NCBI RefSeq assembly: GCF_004116385.1
Contig: NZ_PEIB01000022.1
Span: 1-64,000, forward strand
Direction of reading: 5' to 3'
Length of the DNA stretch: 64,000 nt
Origin: Veronia nyctiphanis
Lineage (GTDB): Bacteria; Pseudomonadota; Gammaproteobacteria; Enterobacterales; Vibrionaceae
The notes beneath the pieces were generated by a model. That model made no database searches and was not told where the DNA came from. It saw only the letters and a program-made list of their open reading frames with translations. Both the position numbers and the translations under genes were made by a program. Shown here piece by piece: positions 30,553 through 39,707 of the stretch (positions are counted from its first letter, which is position 1; the number at the start of each line of letters is the position of its first letter).

Positions 30553-30664
30553 TTCAACCTCCCGACCCAGCGTACAACCAACAATCTTATTCGGGCTGCC
30601 TAAAATTTATGCTAGACTCCGCCTCCTTAATCAGAAACGCCAAGCAAGCTAAGCGGAATTAACC

Positions 30665-31549
30665 ATGCCCTGGATTCAAATCAAACTGAATGCGACGGAA
30701 ACGAATGCAGAAACAATCGGTGACATGCTGATGGAAGACGCAGGCGCCCTGTCTGTGACTTTCCTTGACGCCAAAGACACGCCGGTTTTCGAACCACTGC
30801 CCGGTGAGACGCGACTTTGGGGAGATACCGACATCCTCGCTCTCTATGATGCAGAAGCCGATATGGACGAGGTAATGGCTATCCTAAAAGCCAGCCCGCT
30901 TCTGGATGACGATTTCGCCTACAAGATTGAACAGCTTGAAGACAAAGACTGGGAACGCGCTTGGATGGACAACTTCAAGCCGATGCGTTTTGGCGAGCGT
31001 TTGTGGGTTTGCCCAAGCTGGTGTGATGTGTCTGATGAAAACGCCGTCACCGTGATGCTTGATCCGGGTCTTGCATTTGGTACTGGTACTCACCCAACCA
31101 CAGCACTGTGCCTTGAGTGGCTCGATAGCCAATCATTGGAAGGCAAAACTGTGATCGACTTTGGTTGTGGCTCCGGCATTCTGTCTCTTGCCGCCCTTAA
31201 ACTGGGCGCGAAAAAGGTTATCGGTATCGATATCGACCCCCAGGCACTTCAGGCATCGAAAGACAACGCCGAGCGAAATGGCGTTGCTGACCGTCTGGCA
31301 CTTTTCCTGCCTCAGGATCAGCCTGAAAATATTCAGGGCGACATCGTCGTGGCTAACATTCTGGCTGGCCCGCTTCGTGAGCTGGCACCCGTTATAAAAA
31401 GCCTGATTGCACCTCAGGGCCGCCTTGCCATGTCGGGCGTGTTGGACACTCAGGCAGAGTCAGTCGCCGATTGTTATCGTGACGAACTCAGCGTCGAGCA
31501 AATCATTGAGCGCGAAGAATGGTGCCGTATCACGGCACATCGCGTATAA
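30665..31549 (+). CDS. prmA: Ribosomal protein L11 methyltransferase
   Basis: Trimethylates ribosomal protein L11 with S-adenosylmethionine. The 294 residues show the PrmA start [17 protein letters not shown], the substrate-recognition domain, and a class I methyltransferase fold with [34 protein letters not shown] and [13 protein letters not shown]. The position after panF and before dusB-fis is the same as in E. coli. Frame intact. Confidence 0.97.
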   Translation: MPWIQIKLNATETNAETIGDMLMEDAGALSVTFLDAKDTPVFEPLPGETRLWGDTDILALYDAEADMDEVMAILKASPLLDDDFAYKIEQLEDKDWERAWMDNFKPMRFGERLWVCPSWCDVSDENAVTVMLDPGLAFGTGTHPTTALCLEWLDSQSLEGKTVIDFGCGSGILSLAALKLGAKKVIGIDIDPQALQASKDNAERNGVADRLALFLPQDQPENIQGDIVVANILAGPLRELAPVIKSLIAPQGRLAMSGVLDTQAESVADCYRDELSVEQIIEREEWCRITAHRV

Positions 31550-31636
31550 ATCAATCTTTTTTGGCCATTTTTTGTACTAAAACCATGAATTCTTTGTTTT
31601 TTTATAAAATCAAGGTGAAACGCTCAAATAATGGCC

Positions 31637-31673
31637 TTTTCAGGTCGCCAAAAAATGCGTAAAATGCGCGCCC
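31637..31673 (+). promoter_or_regulatory. dusB-fis promoter with GC-rich discriminator
   Basis: TTTTCA (31637-31642), 17 bases, TAAAAT (31660-31665), then GCGCGCCC before the start region. A GC-rich discriminator is the hallmark of ppGpp-repressed promoters such as E. coli fis. A/T-rich DNA upstream (about 31560-31620) could hold Fis autorepression sites. Assignment is by sequence and position only. Confidence 0.6.
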
Positions 31674-31697
31674 TTGCTGGTTTTAGAAGGTAGCCCT

Positions 31698-32663
31698 TTG
31701 AAGATTGGACCTTATACATTGAAGAACTCACTGATCGTTGCTCCCATGGCGGGTGTGACTGATCGACCGTTCCGTGAATTGTGCCTGCGTTTTGGGGCAG
31801 GAATGGCCGTGAGTGAAATGATGTCGTCGAATCCGAAGATGTGGAACACTGACAAGTCGAAGAACCGTATGGTTCACCTCGATGAAAAAGGCATTCGTTC
31901 TGTACAGATTGCTGGCGCTGAGCCAGACATGATGGCAGAAGCTGCCCGCTACTGTGTTGAGAATGGCGCGCAAATCGTCGACATCAACATGGGGTGTCCA
32001 GCGAAAAAGGTAAACAAAAAACTGGCTGGTTCAGCCTTGCTGACCCGACCGGATTTGGTCGAGCAGATCCTGACTGCCGTGGTCAACGCAGTGGATGTGC
32101 CTGTTACGCTGAAAACGCGTACGGGCTGGGACACCGAAAACAAAAACTGTGTCGATATCGCAAAAATGGCCGAGCAGTGTGGCATACAGGCACTGGCCCT
32201 TCACGGCCGGACTCGTGCGTGTATGTACAAAGGTGAAGCGGAATACGACAGCATCAGAGCGGTAAAAGAGGCAATATCCATTCCCCTGATTGCCAATGGG
32301 GATATAGATTCACCTCAGAAAGCCCGTCATGTACTCGATTATACGGGTGCAGATGCATTAATGATTGGCCGCCCAGCGCAGGGGCGTCCCTGGATCTTTC
32401 AGCAGATTCAGCACTATCTCAATACAGGCGAGGAGCTCGCTCCACCGCCTGTGGATGAGGTACAAGAAATTTTATTGGGTCATGTTCAAGAGCTTCATCA
32501 ATTTTACGGTGAACTCAAAGGGCTGCGAATTGCACGTAAACACGTGGGTTGGTACCTAAAAGAGCATGAGCAATTTGGTGATTTTCGCCAGACTTTCAAC
32601 GCTATCGAAGACGCTCAAATGCAACTCGATGCGCTGCAAGATCATTTCGAAAACGTTGCATAA
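31698..32663 (+). CDS. dusB: tRNA-dihydrouridine synthase B
   Basis: Flavin enzyme that reduces uridine in the tRNA D-loop. I choose the TTG at 31698, giving [20 protein letters not shown] read as M-KIGPY, because AGAAGG lies 7 bases upstream and other DusB proteins start at this point; the product is 321 residues. Motifs: [11 protein letters not shown] (FMN site), [19 protein letters not shown] with the catalytic Cys, [11 protein letters not shown], and IANGDIDSP. It is the first gene of the dusB-fis operon (22 bp gap). Confidence 0.96.
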   Translation: MKIGPYTLKNSLIVAPMAGVTDRPFRELCLRFGAGMAVSEMMSSNPKMWNTDKSKNRMVHLDEKGIRSVQIAGAEPDMMAEAARYCVENGAQIVDINMGCPAKKVNKKLAGSALLTRPDLVEQILTAVVNAVDVPVTLKTRTGWDTENKNCVDIAKMAEQCGIQALALHGRTRACMYKGEAEYDSIRAVKEAISIPLIANGDIDSPQKARHVLDYTGADALMIGRPAQGRPWIFQQIQHYLNTGEELAPPPVDEVQEILLGHVQELHQFYGELKGLRIARKHVGWYLKEHEQFGDFRQTFNAIEDAQMQLDALQDHFENVA

Positions 32664-32685
32664 ATACGAGAAGAGCTAACAGAAT

Positions 32686-32982
32686 ATGTTCGAACAAAAC
32701 CTGACTTCAGAAGCACTAACAGTGACAACTGTAACTTCACAAGATCAAATTACCCAGAAGCCACTGCGCGACTCGGTAAAGGCTTCTCTGAAAAACTACC
32801 TTGCTCAGCTGAATGGCCAGGAAATCAATGATCTGTATGAGCTTGTACTCGCAGAAGTTGAGCAACCGCTTCTGGACACTATCATGCAATACACCCGTGG
32901 TAACCAAACCCGCGCGGCAACCATGATGGGTATCAACCGTGGTACGCTCCGTAAGAAACTGAAAAAATACGGCATGAACTAA
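32686..32982 (+). CDS. fis: DNA-binding protein Fis
   Basis: Nucleoid protein that bends DNA and activates rRNA promoters such as the one at 284-330 in this window. It has 98 residues, the same as E. coli Fis, with the C-terminal helix-turn-helix [20 protein letters not shown] and the N-terminal beta-hairpin region. It follows dusB and is followed by a strong terminator. Confidence 0.98.
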   Translation: MFEQNLTSEALTVTTVTSQDQITQKPLRDSVKASLKNYLAQLNGQEINDLYELVLAEVEQPLLDTIMQYTRGNQTRAATMMGINRGTLRKKLKKYGMN

Positions 32983-33007
32983 TTTAAGTTTTTACCTGAT
33001 TTTTTGG

Positions 33008-33042
33008 AAAAGGCTCTGCAGGCAACTGCAGAGCCTTTTTCT
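33008..33042 (+). terminator. fis terminator
   Basis: A 13-bp stem (AAAAGGCTCTGCA / TGCAGAGCCTTTT) with a GGCAAC loop and a T tract, 25 bp after the fis stop. Confidence 0.95.
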
Positions 33043-33060
33043 TTTGAAAAGAGAAGTTGG

Positions 33061-33813
33061 CTATAAATCAATACGAATTTCTTTGATCTTACTGACACTG
33101 ACATTCAGTGGCCCATCGCGATACTGGCTAGCATTTTCTAGCCTAGACGCTGAAACAGTAAAATCCACATGGCATTCATCAAAGCGTTGCAATAGTTCGC
33201 TTTGCGTGGAGTCAAACGCAGTCTTCAAGCTCTGTTGATAGCTCCCATTTTCATCGAGGGAACTATGTACTGCTGTGGTGAGTGATTCACGCTCAGAGAA
33301 ACAGTTCAAAGCCATCCATGGAATACTGTAAAAGTGTCCGGCTTCTCGCGACACATTAATTGATATAACTTCACCAGCAAATGAATGGGTAAGCGACATG
33401 GGGACGGGAAGAGCGTCTTGATTAAAGAGCACGGAGTAAGAGGCATTATTACTTTCCCGTGAGAACGTAAGTACATATTCTGAAGCGTCTGATACAGTAT
33501 CGAGTGAATAACTGGCGACGTCGGTGTTCTCTTCACGAGACAACACCTGTTTCACGCCATCAACCGTCACCCCGATAGCATCTCCCTTGCCCAATGTAAG
33601 AAGTGTATTGTTGACTGCGGTCTTTGGAATACTACTTGCCCTTGCTTTTTTGCCGCCCATGGACTGAAACATGACAAAAATATCTAGCTTGTCATCGCTA
33701 TACGCCGTTGTTGAAGATGAAGACACAGAGGCGTTTTCACCACCAGCATCACCGCCCCCTCCACCGCATCCAAGCAAACTCAACAAAATACCCATGGCAC
33801 AATAATTCTTCAT
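33061..33813 (-). CDS. Predicted lipoprotein with glycine-rich tether, unknown
   Basis: A 250-residue protein with lipoprotein signal MKNYCAMGILLSLLGC and then five glycines and a Ser-rich linker (about residues 17-38), the usual pattern for a lipid-anchored domain held off the membrane. The rest is beta-rich. Two cysteines (ALNCFSER, DECHVDF) might pair. I recognise no family. It is convergent with dusB-fis and stands alone. Confidence 0.72.
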   Translation of the reverse strand: MKNYCAMGILLSLLGCGGGGGDAGGENASVSSSSTTAYSDDKLDIFVMFQSMGGKKARASSIPKTAVNNTLLTLGKGDAIGVTVDGVKQVLSREENTDVASYSLDTVSDASEYVLTFSRESNNASYSVLFNQDALPVPMSLTHSFAGEVISINVSREAGHFYSIPWMALNCFSERESLTTAVHSSLDENGSYQQSLKTAFDSTQSELLQRFDECHVDFTVSASRLENASQYRDGPLNVSVSKIKEIRIDL

Positions 33814-34296
33814 CTGGCTCCCTCCCGATTAACCCTCACTATTGCACAGAGGCAGCGAGCAATCTATTTAACTGCTGAGAGTGAGGAGGCACATCTCTCG
33901 ACACTGTAAAGACGAAATTAGTCACTACACAATCGTTAGAAATAAATAAGATAACCTGAACATCCAGCAATATTGAGACAGCCTTATCGGTCAGGTTTAT
34001 CAACAATATCCTCACGCTCTTTGTTCAAAAAAGTCAGCACACAATCAGGTCGATTTGCCCGTTAGGGGAGCTTGTGGACGTCAATATCGGCGTCAGGTGA
34101 GCGAGCCTTTACTCTATGGCTCAATGATGAAACGCCTCATACGAAACCGCCTTGCTATGTTAGAAGCTGATAAATAATGCTTAGCGAAAATACGCAACGA
34201 GGTTGGTAGGGAAACACAATAGTTTCAACCCCGTAGCTATTGCTAACAAAGTATTGCCAACAAAGACATCAAAAAATAAAACAAGAGGGAACGAAC
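33814..34296. other. Long intergenic stretch, nothing recognised
   Basis: About 480 bp between the lipoprotein gene and the MAPEG gene. I see no convincing reading frame, RNA gene or repeat. AGAGGGA at 34281 is the ribosome binding site of the MAPEG gene, and promoters for both neighbours must lie here. Confidence 0.5.
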
Positions 34297-34683
34297 ATGG
34301 AGACAGAGAGTGTTTTCGTGCAGCCAGTGCTGGCACTGGTTGTATGGTCGATGGTGATGTGGCTTTGGATGTATGTCACCCGGTTACCTGCCATCGCAAA
34401 GATGGAAATGAAGATGGACTCGCATGTGCCATCCGGGATCCAAATGTCACAACTCCCCGCAAAAGTCCGGTGGAAAGCGGATAACTACAATCACCTGATG
34501 GAGCAGCCTACGCTGTTTTATGCCGTGGTGTTGTCTCTGGCAGTGTTAGGGCAAGCTTCTGAGCTTAATATCTATCTCGCATGGGCCTATGTGGGGCTGC
34601 GTATCGTGCACAGTCTGGTTCACGCAATGACAAACATTGTTGAAGTCCGTTTTGTGCTGTTCATTCTCTCCAATATCCACTAG
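34297..34683 (+). CDS. MAPEG family membrane protein
   Basis: Membrane-associated protein of the eicosanoid/glutathione metabolism superfamily, about 128 residues with four helices. The start at 34297 (METESVFVQPVLALVVWSMV) follows AGAGGGA; the frame is open further upstream without a binding site. It shows the family pattern RWKADNYNHLMEQPTLFYAVV (Glu, Gln, Pro near helix 2), and YVGLRIVHSLVHAMTN near helix 3-4. Its substrate in bacteria is unknown; many relatives bind glutathione. Confidence 0.88.
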   Translation: METESVFVQPVLALVVWSMVMWLWMYVTRLPAIAKMEMKMDSHVPSGIQMSQLPAKVRWKADNYNHLMEQPTLFYAVVLSLAVLGQASELNIYLAWAYVGLRIVHSLVHAMTNIVEVRFVLFILSNIH

Positions 34684-34746
34684 CAGCCTTGACAGCTAAC
34701 ACTGCCATCAGTGCCTTTCTATAGCGAATTAAACTGGCTGGAATGT

Positions 34747-34780
34747 AAAAAGCTCACTGGCCAGTGAGCTTTTTTATTTT
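34747..34780. terminator. Bidirectional terminator
   Basis: AAAAAGCTCACTGG joins directly to CCAGTGAGCTTTTTT, a near-continuous palindrome with A and T tracts, between the MAPEG gene and the convergent GMC oxidoreductase gene. Confidence 0.92.
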
Positions 34781-34793
34781 GGCGAGCTTACTC

Positions 34794-36483
34794 TTATCCG
34801 CCCGCCTGACGCATGGGCACAACATTGTCATTCTCGTCCGGGATCGTCATCGGGAGGTTATATTTGCTGGCGATAAAGTCTGCGCACCTCTCACCGATCA
34901 CCATGGTCGGTGCATTGGTGTTTCCGCCAATGATCAGCGGCATAATCGACGCATCGGCAACTCGAAGCCCTTCAACACCGTAAACACAAAGCTGTGGGTC
35001 GACCACCGCCATGTCATCGTCAACGCCCATTTTACAGGTACCGACAGGGTGGTAGATGGTTTCTGCATTGGAGCGAACAAACTTGGCCAAGTCTTCATCG
35101 CTTTGCACCTCAGCGCCAGGGGCAATTTCTTTGCCTCGATAGGCATCAAACGCAGCCTGCATCATCTGGTTACGGCCATTTTTGACTATCTCGACCATAT
35201 TTCTTAAATCAATGCCCTCGGGGTCAGTTAGGTAACCCGTTTCAATCAAAGGTCTGTCGTCTGGATCCGCAGACTTCAGATAGATGCGACCTCGACTCTT
35301 GGGCCGCAGGTCGGTCAGGTGAAGAGAGAAACCGAAACGAAAATCGAGTTTCCGCCCATGGTTGTGAAGCACAATAGGGAGAAAGTGGGTCTGTAGGTTC
35401 GCGCGCTCAAAGGATGAGTCGGTCTTGGTAAACGCCGCTCCCTCTGCCGCAACAGAAGCCATCAAGCCACGATTTTTGCGTAAATAAACGAATACTTCTT
35501 TGATGATTTTCGGCAACCCGAAAGGACCAAGGTTAATGGAGGTACGGCTTTTATCGCAATACTTTATGGTCGTCGTAAGGTGGTCCTGCAAGTTCTCGCC
35601 GACACCAGGTAAATCCTGAACCACGGGAATATTGTGTTTCTCAAGCTCCGCTTTAGGGCCAATACCGGACACCATTAAAATATGCGGCGTCTGAACAGCA
35701 CCAGAAGCGAGAATGACCTCTTTCTCAGCGAAAATCTGCTTCGTTTTGCCTTTTTGCACATATTCCACGCCAATCGCTTTGTTTCCATCAAAAAGGATAC
35801 GGGAAACCTTGGCTCGGGTTTCGACACGCAGGTTGCTGTCATCCCCTAAGGGCTCAATATACGCTCGATTGGCGTTGAAACGGCACCCATCCAACTGAGT
35901 GACCTGATAATAGCCGACGCCTCTTGTTCTTCTCCATTAAAGTCATCAGTGAGTTTGATACCCGCCTGCTGACCCGCTTCGAGATACACCTTCGTCAGGC
36001 TGTGGATATGACACTGGTCAGAGACGGCCAGCTTCCCCTCATTACTGTGTAAAGGGTCGCCCTCAAAACGTTCATTCTTTTCATTCTTGAGGAAATAAGG
36101 GAGCATCTCATTCCAGCTCCACCCCGTATTACCGAGCTCAGCCCACTCGTCATAGTCTTTTTTGTGGCCACGGATGTAGAGCATCGCATTGATGTTTGAA
36201 CTGCCGCCCATGCCCTTACCTCTGGGCCAAAACAATTTGCGCTTGTTAAGCTCTTTGTCTCTGTCAGTAAAAAACCACCAGTTATAAATGTAGGGGATCC
36301 AGTTATTCAGCAGCATACTAACGACAGGTGTTCTCACTCCCCAGAGCTTAAAACCCAGAAAGGTTTATCGCTTGGTCCAGCCTCCAACACACACACTTTT
36401 TGGCCTTTTTCGACCAGACGCCCAGTCACAGCGCAGCCTCCTGAGCCGCCGCCAATCACAATAAAATCTACTTTATCTGACAT
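34794..36483 (-). CDS. GMC family flavin oxidoreductase, choline/alcohol dehydrogenase type (two single-base gaps)
   Basis: FAD-dependent oxidation of an alcohol. It starts at 36483 (MSDKVDFIVIGGGSGGCAV, the FAD-binding loop) and runs through three frames. One G is missing near 36346 (SSG-GVRTPVVSML) and one near 35917 (EQE-GVGYYQVTQLDG); both are in G runs. Restored length is 563 residues. Other motifs: WPRGKGMGGSSNINAMLYIRG, ASGAVQTPHILMVSGIGP, and NAETIYHPVGTCKMG with the catalytic His, then GNTNAPTMVIGERCADFI. Closest in pattern to AlkJ- and BetA-like enzymes; the exact alcohol is unknown. A ferredoxin gene lies 165 bp upstream. Gaps look like sequence errors. Confidence 0.88.
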
Positions 36484-36648
36484 CCCTACCTCATTTTCTG
36501 GCCAATCCTGAGCCTTACAGTCACATTTATGTAGTTAAGCTAGTTATTATTTATAAAGTTGCACTGCGTTTTGCTCGGAAAACCGATGATTATTGCGATT
36601 GAGACACGTGAACATTCATGCCGATGGCTGAGATTGTCATCATAAGTT

Positions 36649-36933
36649 TCATCCGAGCGATCGAATGGTAATGTCACCGTTTAAGCGGCACTGGCAGGCA
36701 AGCCGACAATTAGGGCCGTTGATATCAAGCCTGTCGAGCATGTCTTCTTCGTCCTCATTTTTAGGGTTGAGATTATGCAAGCCTGCCACGACTTCTATCG
36801 CACAGGTCCCACACCCTGCCGCGCGGCAGCCAAAATCAAGCTCACACTGATCAGTATTTTCGAGGTCGAGCAACTCACTGTTCTGGTTCAGCTCGACAGA
36901 TTTTCCAGACTGATAAAAGGTCACTGTTGGCAT
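36649..36933 (-). CDS. 2Fe-2S ferredoxin
   Basis: A 94-residue plant-type ferredoxin fold. Three cluster cysteines lie in FGCRAAGCGTCAIEV (CxxxxCxxC) and the fourth in NCRLACQC near residue 80. Tight, with no extra domain, so a soluble electron carrier. It lies just upstream of the GMC oxidoreductase on the same strand, but GMC enzymes normally pass electrons to quinones or oxygen, so a link between them is not certain. Confidence 0.9.
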   Translation of the reverse strand: MPTVTFYQSGKSVELNQNSELLDLENTDQCELDFGCRAAGCGTCAIEVVAGLHNLNPKNEDEEDMLDRLDINGPNCRLACQCRLNGDITIRSLG

Positions 36934-37151
36934 GGTAAATTCCCCCTGTCTTTCAGCTTAGTGCGTTAGAAATAAGATGCACAAGCCAAAGGAATGGCTA
37001 CCATCATAGCGGGCTGAAAAATCAAGACAGGAATTGAAGGGTGAATCAGATGTAGAGGATCAATAGGGGGAAATAAATAGCGGTCAGAAACGCCAAAATG
37101 AGTGGCTTGTCTGCGGCGTATTGTGGTTTAACACGCCAGCAGACAGACGCA

Positions 37152-37430
37152 TTATAGATAATCGCAACGATAAGCAGCAGGTTGAGCGATTTGTAGCTTA
37201 AATGAAGACTCGCCCGGCACCTCAAACTTGTCGCCTGTAGAGAAGGTTTGCCATTCGGTATTGCCTGGCAGTTTGACGGTCATTTCGCCCGCCACCACGG
37301 TCATTCTTTCTGGTGCGGCGGTATCAAAGGTGTATTCACCTGTGTCCATGACACCCACACTGCTTCTCTGGCCTGACGACTCGAAGCCTATCGACATGAC
37401 TTTGCTGTCGAAATATTCATTTACTTTCAT
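37152..37430 (-). CDS. ppnP: Pyrimidine/purine nucleoside phosphorylase PpnP
   Basis: Small cupin-type enzyme (formerly YaiE/DUF1255) that splits nucleosides with phosphate. The 92 residues match the family from end to end: MKVNEYFDSKVMSIGFES, GVMDTGEYTFDTAAPERM, GEMTVKLPG and GDKFEVPGESSFKL. The start is preceded by AAGGAAGACGG. Free-standing gene; the 218 bp on its downstream side hold nothing I recognise. Confidence 0.95.
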   Translation of the reverse strand: MKVNEYFDSKVMSIGFESSGQRSSVGVMDTGEYTFDTAAPERMTVVAGEMTVKLPGNTEWQTFSTGDKFEVPGESSFKLQIAQPAAYRCDYL

Positions 37431-37522
37431 CCGTCTTCCTTAACTTTTATCCCAAAGACGGACACGCTATCACATTTTTATCGTCGTTATGGTAAAAATA
37501 TTATTCGTCTAATCAACATGTT

Positions 37523-38953
37523 TTACAGCTCTGCGCAGGCAACTCTGTTGCGTCCTCTGCTTTTTGCCTCATAAAGTGCATCATCCGCCGCGTTAATAAT
37601 ATCGAAAAACTGATCGTATTCGCGGCACAAACCCGCCACACCAAAACTGGCTGTGAGTTTGATGACCTCACCTTGATGTTCAATTCTGGCGTCATCCAAA
37701 CAGGTACGAAAACGCTCGGCAACCCGCTCGGCAGCAGCGATTTCCGTTCCCGGCAGTAGAACGGCGAATTCTTCGCCGCCAAGGCGTCCCAGCTGGTCCT
37801 GCTGGCGCAGAATTGTTGAGAGAATGGCGACCATTTCTTTGAGCACCGCATCCCCTGCAGCATGGCCGAAGTTGTCATTGATGGTCTTGAACCAATCAAC
37901 ATCCATCACCACCAGGCTCAATGCCTGCCCGTGACGGCGGGCGCTGTTGACTTCTCTCTCCGCGTTCAACAAGAACTGACGTCGATTCAAGGCACCTGTT
38001 AGCGGATCGGTTGAGGCAAGAATACGCAGTTCTGATTCAAGGCGTTTTCGTTCAGTGATATCCGCAAAGGTATGAGCTAGCCACGGCCTACCCATGTAAA
38101 AAATGCGCGAGAAACCTACCTCTGCCAGAAAGCGTCGTCCTGTTGGAGTTCTCACTTCAATGTCAGCATGAACACCTATGTATCCCATGTTATTCAGGTC
38201 GCCAGTGAGAACCTGCTCTGCCAGATCGCGGTAACGGGGAAGGGATGCAGGAGAAATCAATGCTTCCGCGGTTTTACCTATCAACTGCTCGGCCATCAGG
38301 CCATAGTGGGCCTCGGCATAGGTATTGACCATGGTGATCTCGCCTTGCTCATCACAGACCATCATGGCAACGGGGGCAGAAGAAAAGACCTGCATCAATT
38401 GTTCTTGGGTGTTTTTAGCACGCTGATAGCTGTCGCGGCGCAGTGATTCTGCCAGCCGAAGTTCTGACACATCACGCAATACCGCCACCGTACCACCCGG
38501 GTACGCATAAATGCGCGCTTCGATATGTTGCTTACCCTCACTTGACTCTAATTGATAGTCAAAGCTCAGAATATCTTCACTGGATACCGCTTTATTCAAG
38601 ACCTCGGTAAACACAGTGGCATCGTGGACAAACGGCACGACTTCAAGAGGCTGCTGATGGTATTCACGATCAGCAAACGATTCAAAGCCCTTCCCGAGAG
38701 AACAGCACAGTATATTGTTGTCTGCATCAAAGAGAAGAAGAGTGTCAGGAAATGGCAGCGGAGTGACTGATTTAGCCTTTTCTTTTTTCGGCCCTTGGCA
38801 ACAGGAATCCGGCACCCATTCCTCGGGCGTCACCACTTGCTCAAGGTTGTTATAAGTCTCAGAGACATTAAATAGAAACTGACGCAATTGTTCATTATCC
38901 GGAAGGCCACCCGGAAACGACTGATTAACCTGATCAAGCAGCAGATGGTGCAT
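37523..38953 (-). CDS. Diguanylate cyclase with PAS domains
   Basis: Makes the second messenger cyclic di-GMP. I prefer the ATG at 38953 (MHHLLLDQVNQSFPGG), six bases after AAGAGGG, giving 476 residues. An N-terminal region with a PAS-like fold (to about 180), a second PAS domain (about 185-310, VFSSAPVAMMVCDEQGEITMV, ending FADITERKRLE), then a GGDEF domain with the active motif GGEEF and an upstream RQQD, which fits the product-inhibition site. No EAL domain, so it should only synthesise. A CCQGP cysteine pair near residue 56 is unusual. Signal sensed unknown. Confidence 0.93.
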   Translation of the reverse strand: MHHLLLDQVNQSFPGGLPDNEQLRQFLFNVSETYNNLEQVVTPEEWVPDSCCQGPKKEKAKSVTPLPFPDTLLLFDADNNILCCSLGKGFESFADREYHQQPLEVVPFVHDATVFTEVLNKAVSSEDILSFDYQLESSEGKQHIEARIYAYPGGTVAVLRDVSELRLAESLRRDSYQRAKNTQEQLMQVFSSAPVAMMVCDEQGEITMVNTYAEAHYGLMAEQLIGKTAEALISPASLPRYRDLAEQVLTGDLNNMGYIGVHADIEVRTPTGRRFLAEVGFSRIFYMGRPWLAHTFADITERKRLESELRILASTDPLTGALNRRQFLLNAEREVNSARRHGQALSLVVMDVDWFKTINDNFGHAAGDAVLKEMVAILSTILRQQDQLGRLGGEEFAVLLPGTEIAAAERVAERFRTCLDDARIEHQGEVIKLTASFGVAGLCREYDQFFDIINAADDALYEAKSRGRNRVACAEL

Positions 38954-39112
38954 TATCATCCCTCTTCTAGCGTGGCTGTCAGTGTCAGCCTGCTCTGATG
39001 GCAAATCAATCTGCTGTCAGCGATAGCTTGATCCGCTGCCGGAAATTTACGCACCTTGTTGACGGCTTTGTGATGCTAAGTCAGGGAATTGACCCACTAA
39101 AAAGACCGGAGA

Positions 39113-39535
39113 TCATTCATCTTCAGGATGATCGGCCAGCGCACCGAGGATCGAACAATGACTGGCGTCGTCGTCAATATGGCCACAACACGCATCATTG
39201 AGTTTTTTCAGCGCCTTACGAATTCGGGTCAGTTCGGCAATCTTACTGTCAATCTGGTCGAGCTTATTCTGGGTGATCCCTTTCACTTCAGCACAACTAT
39301 GGTCACTAGCCTCAAGCCGGATATCCAACAGTTCCTGAATCTCTTCCAGCGTGAGCCCAATAGCTTTACCCCGAATAATGAAATGAACACGGGACAGCGC
39401 CTCTTCACCGTAAAGCCGATAACCACTGTCACTGCGGGCTTCTGGCTCCAATAACCCAGTCTTCTCATAAAACCTTAGGGTATCGCTGGTAACACCCGCT
39501 TTTTTCGCCAACTGGCCTATTTGGAGTAATTTCAT
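39113..39535 (-). CDS. zntR: Zn(II)-responsive regulator ZntR
   Basis: MerR-family activator of zinc export genes. The 140 residues have the MerR helix-turn-helix (LLQIGQLAKKAGVTSDTLRFYEKTGLL), a dimer coiled coil, and zinc ligands in DHSCAEV and ACCGHIDDDASHC near the C-terminus, the ZntR pattern. Such regulators bind between over-spaced -35 and -10 elements of zntA, which is not in this window. Divergent from purH. Confidence 0.93.
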   Translation of the reverse strand: MKLLQIGQLAKKAGVTSDTLRFYEKTGLLEPEARSDSGYRLYGEEALSRVHFIIRGKAIGLTLEEIQELLDIRLEASDHSCAEVKGITQNKLDQIDSKIAELTRIRKALKKLNDACCGHIDDDASHCSILGALADHPEDE

Positions 39536-39639
39536 TTGTCTGAGTGCTCATTTAACTGACAATACATAAAAGCAATCGATTGCGTCGACATTTTAGGGTA
39601 GAATACGCGCCATTCCACTGAGGCAGTTGCCTTAGGGTG

Positions 39640-39674
39640 TTTGGCAAAACTGCAGGGACTGCGCTTTTGCCAAA
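39640..39674 (+). promoter_or_regulatory. Stem-loop in the purH leader
   Basis: TTTGGCAAAA (39640-39649) and TTTTGCCAAA (39665-39674) form a perfect 10-bp stem with a 15-base loop, ending 33 bases before the purH start. It is not a PurR operator (no ACGCAAACGTTTGCGT-like pattern). It may be a leader hairpin affecting purH expression. Function inferred. Confidence 0.5.
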
Positions 39675-39707
39675 TATCCTATCCCCTTAATGAAAGAGAT
39701 GGTAGCA

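Noticed and set aside
34202-34300. Integron attC-like site before the MAPEG gene, from repeated AACAAAG bases
   Set aside because: The core sites and imperfect inverted structure of a Vibrio attC are not there.
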